Shown: positions 49,178-57,804 of the stretch, one piece after another
Numbering within the stretch: position 1 is the stretch's first letter
Layout of the letters: every line of letters begins with the position of its first letter
DNA from: a bacterium M00.F.Ca.ET.205.01.1.1
Lineage (GTDB): Bacteria > Pseudomonadota > Alphaproteobacteria > Rhizobiales > Rhizobiaceae
Assembly (NCBI GenBank): GCA_004791255.1
Contig: SRUQ01000002.1
Coordinates: 589,050 to 653,049 of the forward strand
DNA length: 64,000 nucleotides
Direction: 5' to 3'
Notes under the pieces: generated by a model
Seen by the model: only the letters and a program-made list of their open reading frames with translations
Databases searched by the model: none
What the model was told of the DNA's origin: nothing
Made by a program: the position numbers and the translations under genes

Positions 49178-49807
49178 TTATGCCACCGCCCCTTCGGCCG
49201 GCTCGCGCGACGAAATGACCTTGTCGATGAGGCCGAAATCCTTGGCTTCGTCGGCGGTCATGAAATGGTCGCGGTCGAGCGTCCGTTCGATCTCCTCGTA
49301 GGTCTTGCCGGTGTGCTTGACATAGACCTCGTTGAGGCGGCGCTTCAGCTTGACGATATCCATGGCGTGGCGCTCGATGTCGGAGGCCTGGCCCTGGAAA
49401 CCGCCGGAAGGCTGGTGAACCATGATGCGGGCGTTCGGCGTGGCAAAGCGCATGTCCTTGTGGCCGGCGGTCAGCAGCAGCGACCCCATCGAGGCCGCCT
49501 GGCCGATGCAGAGCGTCGACACGGCCGGCTTGATGAACTGCATGGTGTCGTAGATCGCCATGCCCGAGGTGACGACGCCGCCCGGCGAGTTGATGTAGAG
49601 GTTGATTTCCTTCTTCGGGTTCTCGGCTTCGAGGAACAGGAGCTGCGCGCAGACCAGCGTCGCCATGCCATCCTCGACCGGACCGGTGATGAAAATGATA
49701 CGCTCCTTCAGGAGGCGCGAGAAAATGTCGTAGGCCCGCTCGCCGCGATTGGTCTGCTCGACCACCATCGGAACGAGGTTCATGTAGGTTTCGACGGGGT
49801 TCTTCAT
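49178..49807 (-). CDS. clpP: ClpP protease subunit
   Basis: A 209-residue serine protease subunit that forms the tetradecameric chamber of ClpXP/ClpAP. Catalytic residues are visible: Ser106 in [11 protein letters not shown] and His131 in [12 protein letters not shown], with the Asp in [10 protein letters not shown] near 180. The N-terminus [18 protein letters not shown] matches alphaproteobacterial ClpP. It is followed by clpX on the same strand, the standard order. Housekeeping gene; in this group ClpXP is needed for cell-cycle progression. Confidence 0.98.
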   Translation of the reverse strand: MKNPVETYMNLVPMVVEQTNRGERAYDIFSRLLKERIIFITGPVEDGMATLVCAQLLFLEAENPKKEINLYINSPGGVVTSGMAIYDTMQFIKPAVSTLCIGQAASMGSLLLTAGHKDMRFATPNARIMVHQPSGGFQGQASDIERHAMDIVKLKRRLNEVYVKHTGKTYEEIERTLDRDHFMTADEAKDFGLIDKVISSREPAEGAVA

Positions 49808-50144
49808 CAGTTATCTCTTGTCTCGCGGTGGGATTTCCGGCGCCGGACAGGCTGGCAGCTCGGGCAGAATCGGTTCTGGATCGTTAGGATGTAAATAGGA
49901 TGCCGGCTCATCCTTGTGCAAGGCCGACCCGTCCTAGCCATCTGGGTAAGTCGAATCAAGGTTATCCGGCAAGATTCGCGGCGGCGGCCGCCTCTGCCGG
50001 CCTGAATGGCGGGCCAATCCAGGCCAGGTAGGAGTTTCTTAACTGCTTCACTTAACGAAATGCGCCGAAACCGCTTTCCTCCGCAACCGCTTCCCCTACA
50101 ATCCAACGTTGAACTTGTGCCTATGGTTCAACAGGGGGAGTGTC
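49808..50144. other. 337-base divergent region between clpP and a secreted repeat protein
   Basis: No gene seen. In the clpP direction CTTG (complement of 49919-49922) and CCTATTT (complement of 49893-49899) resemble the parts of an alphaproteobacterial RpoH promoter, but the 19-base spacing is longer than expected. The stretch TTAACTGCTTCACTTAAC near 50038 looks like a widely spaced CtrA site but has two extra bases. Neither is claimed as functional. Confidence 0.3.
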
Positions 50145-50738
50145 ATGCCAGGGAAAACCGCATGCTTCGCCATTGCCGGGCTGACCATGCTCGGGTCGAT
50201 TTCACAAACGGCGGCCGGCGGCCGCGCCGTCGAGTGCTACGAGCCCGTCCGCACACCTGATGTCTATGACACGGTCTACGAAGACGTCATGGTCAGCCCG
50301 CCCGGCCAGCAGGTCGTCGACTATGACCCGCCGATCTACGGCACCCGCGAGCGCGTGGTGATGACGGTGCCGGCACGGGTTCAGTATGAGGTGGTGCCTG
50401 CAATCACCCGAACCGTCTACCACACCGTCAGGGTCGACGGCGGCGGTTACTCCTGGGAATGGCGCGTCATCCATGGCCGCAAGGTGCTGTGCAAGGTCTG
50501 GCACAGAGCGCGCTACGAGCGCGTCGCCGAGACGGTGGTGATCCAGCCGGAGCGCACGCGACGCGTCGTCATCCCGGCGCAGTATGACCGCATCGCCGAA
50601 GAGGTGCTGGTGCGGCCGGAGCAAAGGCGGATCATCGATGTTCCCGCCTCCTACCAGACCGTCGCGCGGCGCGTGCTGGTGCGTGAAGGCTCATCCAGTT
50701 GGCGGCGCGTGCATATTCCCCGGCACTGCCAGGATTAG
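50145..50738 (+). CDS. secreted protein with degenerate 23-residue repeats, function unknown
   Basis: A 197-residue protein with a signal peptide (1-25, ending TAAGG). The rest is made of repeating Val-rich units that end in a VxxPA-type turn: YERVAETVVIQPERTRRVVI, QYDRIAEEVLVRPEQRRIID, then SYQTVARRVLVREG, preceded by less regular copies such as VMVSPPGQQVVDYDPPIYG. There is one Cys in the middle (KVLCKVW) and one at each end of the mature part. The start at 50145 has GGGGAG seven bases upstream. I do not recognise a family; the alternating pattern suggests an extended beta structure at the cell surface. It stands alone after clpP. Confidence 0.75.
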   Translation: MPGKTACFAIAGLTMLGSISQTAAGGRAVECYEPVRTPDVYDTVYEDVMVSPPGQQVVDYDPPIYGTRERVVMTVPARVQYEVVPAITRTVYHTVRVDGGGYSWEWRVIHGRKVLCKVWHRARYERVAETVVIQPERTRRVVIPAQYDRIAEEVLVRPEQRRIIDVPASYQTVARRVLVREGSSSWRRVHIPRHCQD

Positions 50739-50740
50739 GG

Positions 50741-51844
50741 CTACTCCGCCTCCGCTCGCAGCCATTTTTTCAACCCGGCGACATCGCCGTCGCCAATGGC
50801 CTTCGCCGTGCGCCGGCCGACTGCCGCGCCGAATTTGTAGCCGTGGCCGGAGCAGGCAGAGACGACCAGGCACTTGCCTGCCTCGTGTGCCAGGAACTTC
50901 TCGTCATCGGTGAAGGTGTAGGCGCAGGTGACGACTTCGGTCACCTTGTATTCCTCGATACGGGCGATCGGAGGGGAAAACAGGTTGCGGATCGCCTCGC
51001 CCTCGCCCGGCACCGGCTCCCGGTTCCAGTCGGCGTCGCTGGTCGGCACCTTGTGTAGGCCCGAGCCGAACTTCATGCCCGTACCACGGGTCAGCGGGAT
51101 CATGTAGCCGTCGGTCTTGCCGCCGACATCGAGGATGACGGGGGCGGCCTCCCATACGGCCTTGAGATCGGCCGGCGGCTCGACATAGGCGAGCGCGGTG
51201 CGATAGGTCTTCAACTCGCCGCCCAGTTCCGGGAACAGTTTCAGCACCCAGGCGCCGGCGGCGACGACGATGCGGTCGGCCCGCATGGTCTCGCCGGATT
51301 GAAGCGTGACGTGGCCGGCTTCGGCATCGATACCGGTCACCTTGCTGTGCTCGTAGACATTGGCGCCGTTGGCGCGCAGCCATTTGGCCAGTCCAGCCGC
51401 GATCTTGCGGCAATGCAGCGCGCCGCCCTCGGTCGAAAAATAGGCATAGCGGAATGTGCCCGTTTCAAGGAACGGCCAGCGCTGGACCGCGGCGTCCGGC
51501 TCCAGCAGTTCGAACGGGAAATTCCCCTCCTCCAGGCCCTCGCGGTATTCCTCGGCCTCGTCGCCCGGCTCGCGCGACACGCAGAGAAAACCCCGGGGAT
51601 CGAGATGGTTTTCGCCGAGATCGGCCCACATCTCGTCCCAGGCCTGGTAGGCCTCGCTGATCAGCCGACCGTAACCGGTCCCGGCCCGGTAGGCGCGGCG
51701 GATGATGCGATGATGGTCGCCGGATGCCGCCAGCGGATTGGGGATCGGTCCCTGCTCGACGATCGAGACGCTGTGCCCGGCCTTGACCAGCGACCAGGCC
51801 GTGGAAAGACCTGCAATACCCGCGCCGACAACGATCACATTCAT
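50741..51844 (-). CDS. FAD-dependent amine oxidase (SolA/MTOX-like)
   Basis: A 367-residue flavoenzyme of the DAO/monomeric sarcosine oxidase group. The Rossmann start is VVGAGIAGLSTAWSLVKAG (residues 5-23), followed by DHHRIIRRAYRAGTGYGRLI, and near the C-terminus CAYTFTDDEKFLAHEAGKCLVVSACSGHGYKFG in two blocks with the Cys that holds covalent FAD in sarcosine oxidase relatives. It probably oxidises an N-methyl amino acid or related amine. The start at 51842-51844 (MNVIVVGAG) is chosen over one six codons upstream. It is convergent with the repeat protein (two bases apart) and divergent from the P450. Confidence 0.86.
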   Translation of the reverse strand: MNVIVVGAGIAGLSTAWSLVKAGHSVSIVEQGPIPNPLAASGDHHRIIRRAYRAGTGYGRLISEAYQAWDEMWADLGENHLDPRGFLCVSREPGDEAEEYREGLEEGNFPFELLEPDAAVQRWPFLETGTFRYAYFSTEGGALHCRKIAAGLAKWLRANGANVYEHSKVTGIDAEAGHVTLQSGETMRADRIVVAAGAWVLKLFPELGGELKTYRTALAYVEPPADLKAVWEAAPVILDVGGKTDGYMIPLTRGTGMKFGSGLHKVPTSDADWNREPVPGEGEAIRNLFSPPIARIEEYKVTEVVTCAYTFTDDEKFLAHEAGKCLVVSACSGHGYKFGAAVGRRTAKAIGDGDVAGLKKWLRAEAE

Positions 51845-51948
51845 CCGTTCAGACCTTCCCAAACCGCAGCGGCTGGCTCAATTCATCGACAACAGCGCGC
51901 CAACATACGGTCTGGAACCGGGCTGGCAAGCCGCGCTAATGGTCTGGC

Positions 51949-53199
51949 ATGACCAAATCCACGCCGCCTTACCTCGCCTTTGATCCAGCCACCCGCCGGC
52001 TCAAGCTCGACCCGCACGAACCGGCCTTCTTCCTCGACCCGTACGAGACCTACGGCTTCCTGCACGTCGCATCGAATGCGTTCTTCTGGGAGGAATTCGG
52101 CTTCTGGTGTTTTGGCGGCTTTGACGATGTCAACAGATTGCTGCGCGACCGCCGCTTCGGGCGCCAGAACCCGGCCGGCGTTCCCGACAGCCGCGGCGTC
52201 GGCCAGGACAGAAGCCATCTCAAGGCATTCGACGGTATCGAGGCCAATTCGATGCTGGAGTTGGAGCCGCCGGTGCACACGCGGCTCAGGACGCTGGTCA
52301 ACCGGGCCTTCGTCTCGCGCCAGGTCGAGCGGCTGCGGCCGCGCGTCGAGGCACTCGCCAACGAATTGATCGACCGTCTCGAGCCCGGAAAAGCCGTCGA
52401 CCTGTTGCCTGCCTTCGCCTCTCCCCTGCCGATCACCATCATCGCCGAAATGCTCGGCGTGCCGGTGGAGATGGGTCCGCAACTGCTCGACTGGTCGCAC
52501 CGGATGGTCGCCATGTACACGCTTGGCCGCACGCGAGAGACCGAGGAGACGGCCAACCGCGCGGCCAGTGAATTTGCCGATTTCCTGCGCGGCTATGTCG
52601 CCGAGCGACGCAACAGACCCGGCGATGACCTCTTGTCGCTGCTGATTTCGGCTCAGGAGGACGGGCAAAAACTATCCGAGGACGAACTGGTTTCATCCGC
52701 CATCCTGCTGCTCAATGCCGGCCACGAGGCTACCGTTCACCAGACCGGCAATGCGGTGCGCTCGATCCTGGCGCAAGGCGGCGACCCCCGCCGCTTTTTC
52801 ACCTCGCCCGAGGCGACCGCGGCGACAGTCGAGGAATGCCTGCGTTTCGACGCGCCGCTGCACATGTTCATGCGCTATGCCTATCAGGAGACCGAAATCG
52901 CGCCGGGCATCGTCGTCCAGCCCGGCCAGACGATCGGCCTTCTGCTTGGCATGGCCAATCACGATCCGCGCGCCTTTGCCGACCCGCAGGCCTTCCGCCC
53001 TGAACGCACCGACCAGAAGAACGTCTCCTTCGGCGCCGGCATTCATTTCTGCATCGGCGCGCCGCTGGCTCGGCTCGAATTGCAGGTGTCGCTGAAAACC
53101 TTGTTCGAGCGACACCCAAAGCTGCATCTTGCCGAACAGCCTCGCTTCCGCGACACTTACCACTTCCATGGGCTGGAAACGCTCGCCGTCGGCATCTGA
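51949..53199 (+). CDS. cytochrome P450
   Basis: A 416-residue soluble bacterial P450. The I-helix oxygen-binding motif is NAGHEATVHQ (about 257-262 for AGHEAT), the K-helix ExxR is EECLRFD near 295, and the heme loop is FGAGIHFCIGAPLAR with Cys368 as thiolate ligand. No membrane anchor is seen. It is most like CYP families used for catabolism or secondary metabolism in actinobacteria and rhizobia. There is no ferredoxin or ferredoxin reductase nearby, so electron supply must come from elsewhere. It is divergent from the amine oxidase by 104 bases; the two could share an operator. Confidence 0.92.
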   Translation: MTKSTPPYLAFDPATRRLKLDPHEPAFFLDPYETYGFLHVASNAFFWEEFGFWCFGGFDDVNRLLRDRRFGRQNPAGVPDSRGVGQDRSHLKAFDGIEANSMLELEPPVHTRLRTLVNRAFVSRQVERLRPRVEALANELIDRLEPGKAVDLLPAFASPLPITIIAEMLGVPVEMGPQLLDWSHRMVAMYTLGRTRETEETANRAASEFADFLRGYVAERRNRPGDDLLSLLISAQEDGQKLSEDELVSSAILLLNAGHEATVHQTGNAVRSILAQGGDPRRFFTSPEATAATVEECLRFDAPLHMFMRYAYQETEIAPGIVVQPGQTIGLLLGMANHDPRAFADPQAFRPERTDQKNVSFGAGIHFCIGAPLARLELQVSLKTLFERHPKLHLAEQPRFRDTYHFHGLETLAVGI

Positions 53200-53223
53200 C
53201 GACCGCGAGCCTGGGGCTTCGCG

Positions 53224-54276
53224 ATGAGACTGTTTTCGATACGGGCGACGCTGTTTGCCCTGACGCTGGCATTGACGCCGTCGGGCATGGCGGCGGCCCA
53301 GCAGCAGCCGGAAAACATCCCTTGGGAAAACAGCGCGGCGATCGCCCAGAAGATGGCGCCGGTTCTGCTGAAGCGGCAGACCGGGTCGAAGGATTTCCCC
53401 CCGACATCCTTTGCGGTTGAGATTGATCTCAATCTCGACGGCTTTCCGGAGATTTTTGCCTATCGCTATGCGCCGGACTGCGATGGCATTCATTGCGGCA
53501 ACTTCCTGTTCGTGCTGGAAGGCGACAGCTATCACGAGGTTCTCGGCGATATTCCCGGCGCAAGGCTGGTGGCGCAGGACAAGATCGGGCTCAGCGCCTT
53601 TAAGCGAAACGGCTTTCTGGAAATCCAGTCGGACAAGATGACGATCGCCTGGGATGGAGCACGCTATGTCGATGCGTCTGCGTTTCCAGCCTCGTCTCTC
53701 GACGGCGCCGCCTTTGTCGAGGCCTGCCAGAACAACAGGTCCGGCCAGCAAGCGGACAGCGCGCCGGCCGCCTGCCAATGCCAGTTCAACCGGTTCCAGC
53801 AGATCGACCTCAAACAGGCCGATCTCGACAGCTATGCGGCCTCGCTGGGCGAAAATTTCGAATACCCCACCGGCGAAAAGGGCGAAGCCTGGGTCGTGCT
53901 GTCGAAAATCGCCGAGGATGTCGTGACCGGTTGCGACGTCGCCATCGGCAAAAGCCAATGGCCGCCGGCCTATTTCGATCATGGCGACCAGCCGCAGCAA
54001 AAGCTCGACTTCGATAGCTTTCTCGACGCCTGCCCGGCGCAGGATTTCATCCTGACCAACCACAAGACCGGCTCGCCCGATCGTGCGCTCACCCTTTGCG
54101 GCTGCCTTGCCCGCGAAATCCCGACCTATGGCGCAAGCCAGGAAGGGCTCGACCTTCTGGCGCAGTACTACCGCGACGAAATTTCGGACGCCGAAGTCGA
54201 GGCGCAGGACGCCGACCTGCTGACGGCGCACGACAAGGCGTCGGAAGCCTGCCTCAGCCAGTTCCCGGGGAAATGA
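53224..54276 (+). CDS. secreted Cys-rich protein with an EF-hand-like loop, function unknown
   Basis: A 350-residue protein with a signal peptide (1-25, ending GMAAAQ). Residues 60-105 resemble a calcium-binding repeat region: VEIDLNLDGFPEIFAYRYAP with the D-x-N-x-D-G pattern of an EF-hand or FG-GAP loop, followed by DCDGIHCGNF. The C-terminal two thirds contain paired cysteines, ACQNN...ACQCQFNRF and DACPAQDF...LCGCLARE, which look like a duplicated unit. It starts 24 bases after the P450 stop and may be cotranscribed. Family not recognised. Confidence 0.72.
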   Translation: MRLFSIRATLFALTLALTPSGMAAAQQQPENIPWENSAAIAQKMAPVLLKRQTGSKDFPPTSFAVEIDLNLDGFPEIFAYRYAPDCDGIHCGNFLFVLEGDSYHEVLGDIPGARLVAQDKIGLSAFKRNGFLEIQSDKMTIAWDGARYVDASAFPASSLDGAAFVEACQNNRSGQQADSAPAACQCQFNRFQQIDLKQADLDSYAASLGENFEYPTGEKGEAWVVLSKIAEDVVTGCDVAIGKSQWPPAYFDHGDQPQQKLDFDSFLDACPAQDFILTNHKTGSPDRALTLCGCLAREIPTYGASQEGLDLLAQYYRDEISDAEVEAQDADLLTAHDKASEACLSQFPGK

Positions 54277-54627
54277 TCAAAGCTTGATCACATACTCCTT
54301 GCGAGTTGTTTCAAGCACTTCCCAGCTGCCCTTGAAGCCCGGTCTCAGCACGAAGCTGTCGCCGGCCCTGACGGTGCGCGCGTCGCCGCCGTCCTCGGCG
54401 ATCACCGAAACGCCGGACAGGATGTGGCAGAACTCCCACTCGTCATAGACGATACGCCACTTGCCCGGGGTCGATTCCCAGATTCCGGCATAGAGGCCAC
54501 CGTCGCGCTCCTCGACATTCCAGGTGCGGAATTTCGGATCGCCCGAGATCAGGCGATCCGCCGCCGGTGCGCCATGTTCGGCGTCGACAGTGTCGGCGCC
54601 GATGCTGAGAAACTTCGGCTCAGCCAT
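54277..54627 (-). CDS. small cupin-domain protein (DUF861 type)
   Basis: A 116-residue single-cupin protein: AGIWESTPGKWRIVYDEWEFCHILSG in two blocks, GDSFVLRPGFKGSWEVLE, and a C-terminal YVIKL. The pattern belongs to the DUF861/ureidoglycine aminohydrolase-like cupins, whose roles vary. The ATG at 54625-54627 is used; a TTG three codons upstream overlaps the metY stop. It follows metY by five bases and may be cotranscribed with it. Its stop abuts that of the convergent secreted protein. No firm function. Confidence 0.8.
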   Translation of the reverse strand: MAEPKFLSIGADTVDAEHGAPAADRLISGDPKFRTWNVEERDGGLYAGIWESTPGKWRIVYDEWEFCHILSGVSVIAEDGGDARTVRAGDSFVLRPGFKGSWEVLETTRKEYVIKL

Positions 54628-54632
54628 GGCTA

Positions 54633-55913
54633 TCAAACCTTGGCGAGTGCCTGTTCGAGATCGGCGACGATGTCGGTGACATCCTCGATGCCGATGGAAA
54701 GCCGCACGGTATCCGGGCCGGCGCCGGCCTTGACCTTCTGTTCGTCGGATAGCTGGCGGTGCGTCGTCGAGGCCGGATGGATGACCAGCGACTTGGTGTC
54801 GCCGACATTGGCCAGATGCGAGAACAGTTCCAGCGCCTCGACGAATTTGACACCGGCCTCGTAGCCGCCCTTGAGGCCGAAGGTGAACACAGCGCCGGCG
54901 CCAAGTGGAGAGTACTTCTTCTGCAGCGCGTTGTTCTTGTCGCTGGGCAGGCCGGGATAGTTCACCGAGGCGACCTTCGGGTGGTTGGACAGCCAGCCGG
55001 CGACGGTGACCGCGTTGTCGCAGTGGCGCTGCATCCTGAGCGGCAAGGTTTCCAGGCCGGTCAGGATGAGGAAGGCGTTGAACGGCGAGATCGCCGGGCC
55101 GAGGTCGCGCAGGCCGAGCACGCGCGCGGCGATGGCGAAGGCGAAATTGCCGAAGGTCTCGTGCAGGACGAGGCCGCCATATTCGGGGCGCGGTTCCGAC
55201 AGCATCGGGTATTTGCCCGACTTCGACCAGTCAAAGGTGCCGCCGTCGACGATAACGCCGCCGATCGAATTGCCGTGGCCGCCGATGAACTTGGTCAGCG
55301 AATGCACGACGATGTCGGCGCCGTGCTCGATCGGCCGGATCAGATAGGGCGACGCCAGCGTGTTGTCGACGATCAGCGGCAGGCCGTGCTTGCGCGCGAC
55401 CTCGCCGATCTTCTCGATGTCGACGAAAGTACCGCCCGGATTGGCGAGGCTTTCGATGAAAATCGCCTTGGTCCTGTCGTCGATCTGGCTCTCGAAAGTC
55501 GAGATGTCGTTGGTATCTGCCCAGCGCACCTGCCAGCCATAGTTCTTGAAGGCATGGCCGAACTGGTTGATCGAACCGCCATAGAGCTTGTTGGCGGCGA
55601 CGAAATTGCCGCCCGGCTGCATCAGATTGTGGAACACGATGACCTGCGCGGCATGGCCGGAGGCGACCGCGAGTGCTGCCGTGCCGCCCTCGAGCGCGGC
55701 GACGCGCTCTTCTAGCACGGCCTGCGTCGGGTTCATGATGCGGGTGTAGATGTTGCCGAAGGCCTTCAGCCCGAACAGCGAGGCAGCGTGATCGGCATCG
55801 TCGAAGACGAAGGAGGTGGTCTGATAAATCGGCGTGGCGCGCGCACCGGTCGCCGGATCGGGTTTGGCGCCGGCATGGACGGCGAGTGTGTTGAAACCGG
55901 GCGTACGGGTCAC
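54633..55913 (-). CDS. metY: O-acetylhomoserine sulfhydrylase
   Basis: A 426-residue PLP enzyme of the Cys/Met metabolism family. It makes homocysteine from O-acetylhomoserine and sulfide (or methionine from methanethiol). Typical features: FNTLAVHAGAKPDPATGARA, IYQTTSFVFDDADHAASLF, the PLP lysine in IVVHSLTKFIGGHGNSIGG and HPASTTHRQLSDEQ. GTG at 55911-55913 is preferred because GGGAGG lies five bases upstream; the frame is open 50 codons further through the leader but is not conserved. The leader contains a hairpin but no riboswitch I recognise. Confidence 0.93.
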   Translation of the reverse strand: MTRTPGFNTLAVHAGAKPDPATGARATPIYQTTSFVFDDADHAASLFGLKAFGNIYTRIMNPTQAVLEERVAALEGGTAALAVASGHAAQVIVFHNLMQPGGNFVAANKLYGGSINQFGHAFKNYGWQVRWADTNDISTFESQIDDRTKAIFIESLANPGGTFVDIEKIGEVARKHGLPLIVDNTLASPYLIRPIEHGADIVVHSLTKFIGGHGNSIGGVIVDGGTFDWSKSGKYPMLSEPRPEYGGLVLHETFGNFAFAIAARVLGLRDLGPAISPFNAFLILTGLETLPLRMQRHCDNAVTVAGWLSNHPKVASVNYPGLPSDKNNALQKKYSPLGAGAVFTFGLKGGYEAGVKFVEALELFSHLANVGDTKSLVIHPASTTHRQLSDEQKVKAGAGPDTVRLSIGIEDVTDIVADLEQALAKV

Positions 55914-56072
55914 GGAAACCTCCCTCAAAGAACTTTCTGAAATTCGCCGGGCATTCTTGGCGAAGCCCGGCCCCGAAAGCAAAGAAGAAAATACCTTTCG
56001 GCGCAGTACATTCGGTCGGGCGCTGGGAAAAAGCGGCGTTTGCCGGAATTTTTTTCCGCCCATGCGTTTCGT

Positions 56073-56594
56073 CTATTTCTGACGGACGCCGAAGCTCTGG
56101 AAACCCTGGCGCATCAGCGGCTTCTTCGACGACAGCACGCCGGAATTGACACCGGTCCAGCCAATCTCGCCGGACAGCTTGCCATATTCGATCTTGGGGC
56201 AGCGGTTCATCACAACCTTGATGCCGGCTGCCTCGGCGCGCGCTGCAGCCTCGTCATGGCGCACGCCAAGCTGCATCCAGATCACCTTCGGCAGGGGATC
56301 GAGACGCAACACCTCGTCGACGATGCCCAGCACCGCCGACGGCGCGCGAAAGATATCGACCATGTCGATCGGTTCGGGGATGTCCGCCAGGCGGGCATAG
56401 GTCATCCGGCCAAGGATTTCCTTGCCGGCCTGGCCGGGGTTGATCGGAAACACCGAAAACCCCTTGGCCAGAAGATATTTCAACACGAAATAGCTCGGCC
56501 GCACGTCGTTGGCCGACGCGCCGACGATGGCGATCGTCTTCACCGAATTGAGGATGCCACCGATGTAGGCGTTGTCGTAGCTATCGTGGTTCAT
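56073..56594 (-). CDS. CoA-binding domain protein (YccU-like)
   Basis: A 173-residue protein consisting of a single CoA-binding Rossmann domain: IAIVGASANDVRPSYFVLKYLLAKG, VFPINPGQAGKEILGRMTYARL, PIDMVDIFRAP and VIWMQLGVRHDEAAARAEAAGIKVVMNRC in blocks. Related proteins bind CoA but have no proven activity; the domain is that of succinyl-CoA synthetase alpha. Its ATG overlaps the stop of the ATPase gene (ATGA), so it is cotranslated as the last member of a four-gene unit with an enoyl-CoA hydratase at its head. Confidence 0.88.
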   Translation of the reverse strand: MNHDSYDNAYIGGILNSVKTIAIVGASANDVRPSYFVLKYLLAKGFSVFPINPGQAGKEILGRMTYARLADIPEPIDMVDIFRAPSAVLGIVDEVLRLDPLPKVIWMQLGVRHDEAAARAEAAGIKVVMNRCPKIEYGKLSGEIGWTGVNSGVLSSKKPLMRQGFQSFGVRQK

Positions 56595-57367
56595 GCGTCG
56601 TCCTCATATAGCGCTTCGGTCAGAAAGCCATCCGGATCGCTGCAGAAATCACGCATCATGCGGAAATGGTCCGTCTCTCGAAAATCGGTCGGGTCGAGCC
56701 CGAATCGGCTGATGCGGAACAGCCGCGCGCCGGGACAAGCCATCAGCAGCGGCGAATGCGTCGCCATGATCACTTGCGCGGTGCCGGACTGGTCCATGCG
56801 CCGCAGCATCTTCAAAAGCTCGATCTGGCGCGATGGCGAGAGCGCGCTTTCCGGCTCGTCGAGGATGTAGATGCCTTGCCTGCGGCAGCGCTCCTCGAAG
56901 AAGCGGATAAATCCTTCGCCATGCGACCATGACAGAAAATCAGGCGGCGTCCCGCCGGATTCCCTGGCCGCCTCGTCTAGGTAGCGGGCAACGGAATAGA
57001 AGGATTCGGCGCGGAAGAACCAACCGGCGGTAACCTTCGGCAGCCAATGACAACGAAAATTGTCAGCTAGCGCGGAACCGCTCTTGTCGATGGCACGGGA
57101 ATGGTCGACGGGCATGTAGCCCTTGCCGCCGCCAGCTTCGTCGTAACCGGCCAGCGCGCCAATGGCTTCCAGCAGCGTCGATTTGCCGGTGCCGTTCTCG
57201 CCAACGATGATGGTGATCGGGGTGGTGAATTCGAGTTCGAACTCGCGGCCGCGAAACAGCGGCAGGTTCCACGGATATTTTTCCCAATCCGCTACCCGCG
57301 CGGGCTCGAGTAGGATGCGCTTGAGATAGGGCGCTTTCAGCCGCGTCAGTTGCTTGCGGTACGCCAT
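56591..57367 (-). CDS. SMC/ABC-like AAA family ATPase (COG3910 type)
   Basis: A 258-residue predicted ATPase with the split ABC/SMC architecture: Walker A VGENGTGKSTLLEAIGAL at 55-72, an insert with FSVARYL-type helices, an ABC-signature-like FLSWSHGEGFIRFFEER, Walker B QGIYILDEPESALSP, and the ATHSPLLMACPGA switch region. There is no nuclease or TOPRIM domain, unlike OLD proteins. The protein is overlapped by both neighbours: the VOC stop and its ATG share a base (TGATG), and its stop overlaps the CoA-binding ATG. A role in that operon is not known. Confidence 0.88.
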   Translation of the reverse strand: MAYRKQLTRLKAPYLKRILLEPARVADWEKYPWNLPLFRGREFELEFTTPITIIVGENGTGKSTLLEAIGALAGYDEAGGGKGYMPVDHSRAIDKSGSALADNFRCHWLPKVTAGWFFRAESFYSVARYLDEAARESGGTPPDFLSWSHGEGFIRFFEERCRRQGIYILDEPESALSPSRQIELLKMLRRMDQSGTAQVIMATHSPLLMACPGARLFRISRFGLDPTDFRETDHFRMMRDFCSDPDGFLTEALYEDDA

Positions 57368-57789
57368 CAGCCAGGCAGCGAGATCGTGCCGTCTTCGGCG
57401 ATCGGAAAGGCCGGGTTGTGCGCGACCTCCCAGACATGACCGTCGGCATCGGCGAAATAGCCGTACCAGCCGCCCCAGAAGGCGCGGCCGGCCGGCTTGA
57501 CGATCCTGCCGCCGGCCTGCTCAGCCATGGCAAGGACTTCGTCGACCTCAGCATCGGAACGGGTGTTGTAGGCGAGATAGACCGCCGACGGCGCCTTGGC
57601 GAAGGCAATGCCGGAATCCTCCTCGGCACTGGCGCGTGGAAACAGTCCGAGAATGGCGCCGCCCATCTGGAAGAAGGCGACACCATCAGTAATTCCGGCG
57701 TGGCGCTTCAGGCCCATGGCCTCATAGAAACGCACGGCGCGGTCGAGATCGTCGGTGGCGACGGTGATGATGGAGATGCGCGGTTCCAT
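57367..57789 (-). CDS. VOC/glyoxalase-fold protein
   Basis: A 140-residue vicinal-oxygen-chelate protein: ISIITVATDDLDRAVRFYEAMGL, GGAILGLFPRASAEEDSG, and WGGWYGYFADADGHVWEVAHNPAFP with the C-terminal Glu metal ligand. The family includes glyoxalase I, fosfomycin resistance enzymes and dioxygenases; the PsrR1-like VAHNPAF ending is common in uncharacterised YaeR-type members. It begins 15 bases after the enoyl-CoA hydratase stop and its stop overlaps the ATPase start. Confidence 0.85.
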   Translation of the reverse strand: MEPRISIITVATDDLDRAVRFYEAMGLKRHAGITDGVAFFQMGGAILGLFPRASAEEDSGIAFAKAPSAVYLAYNTRSDAEVDEVLAMAEQAGGRIVKPAGRAFWGGWYGYFADADGHVWEVAHNPAFPIAEDGTISLPG

Positions 57790-57804
57790 GGCTGCTATTC
57801 CCTG

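Noticed and set aside
49893..49922. RpoH heat-shock promoter upstream of clpP
   Set aside because: CTTG and CCTATTT are present but 19 bases apart, longer than the usual spacing, so the match is not good enough to call.
50038..50056. CtrA site TTAA...TTAA upstream of the repeat protein
   Set aside because: The gap between half-sites is nine bases instead of seven.
55914..56072. Possible SAM riboswitch in the metY leader
   Set aside because: A hairpin (CCGGGC...GCCCGG near 55948-55970) is present, but I cannot find the conserved core or pseudoknot of SAM-II or other SAM classes. A covariance search would decide.
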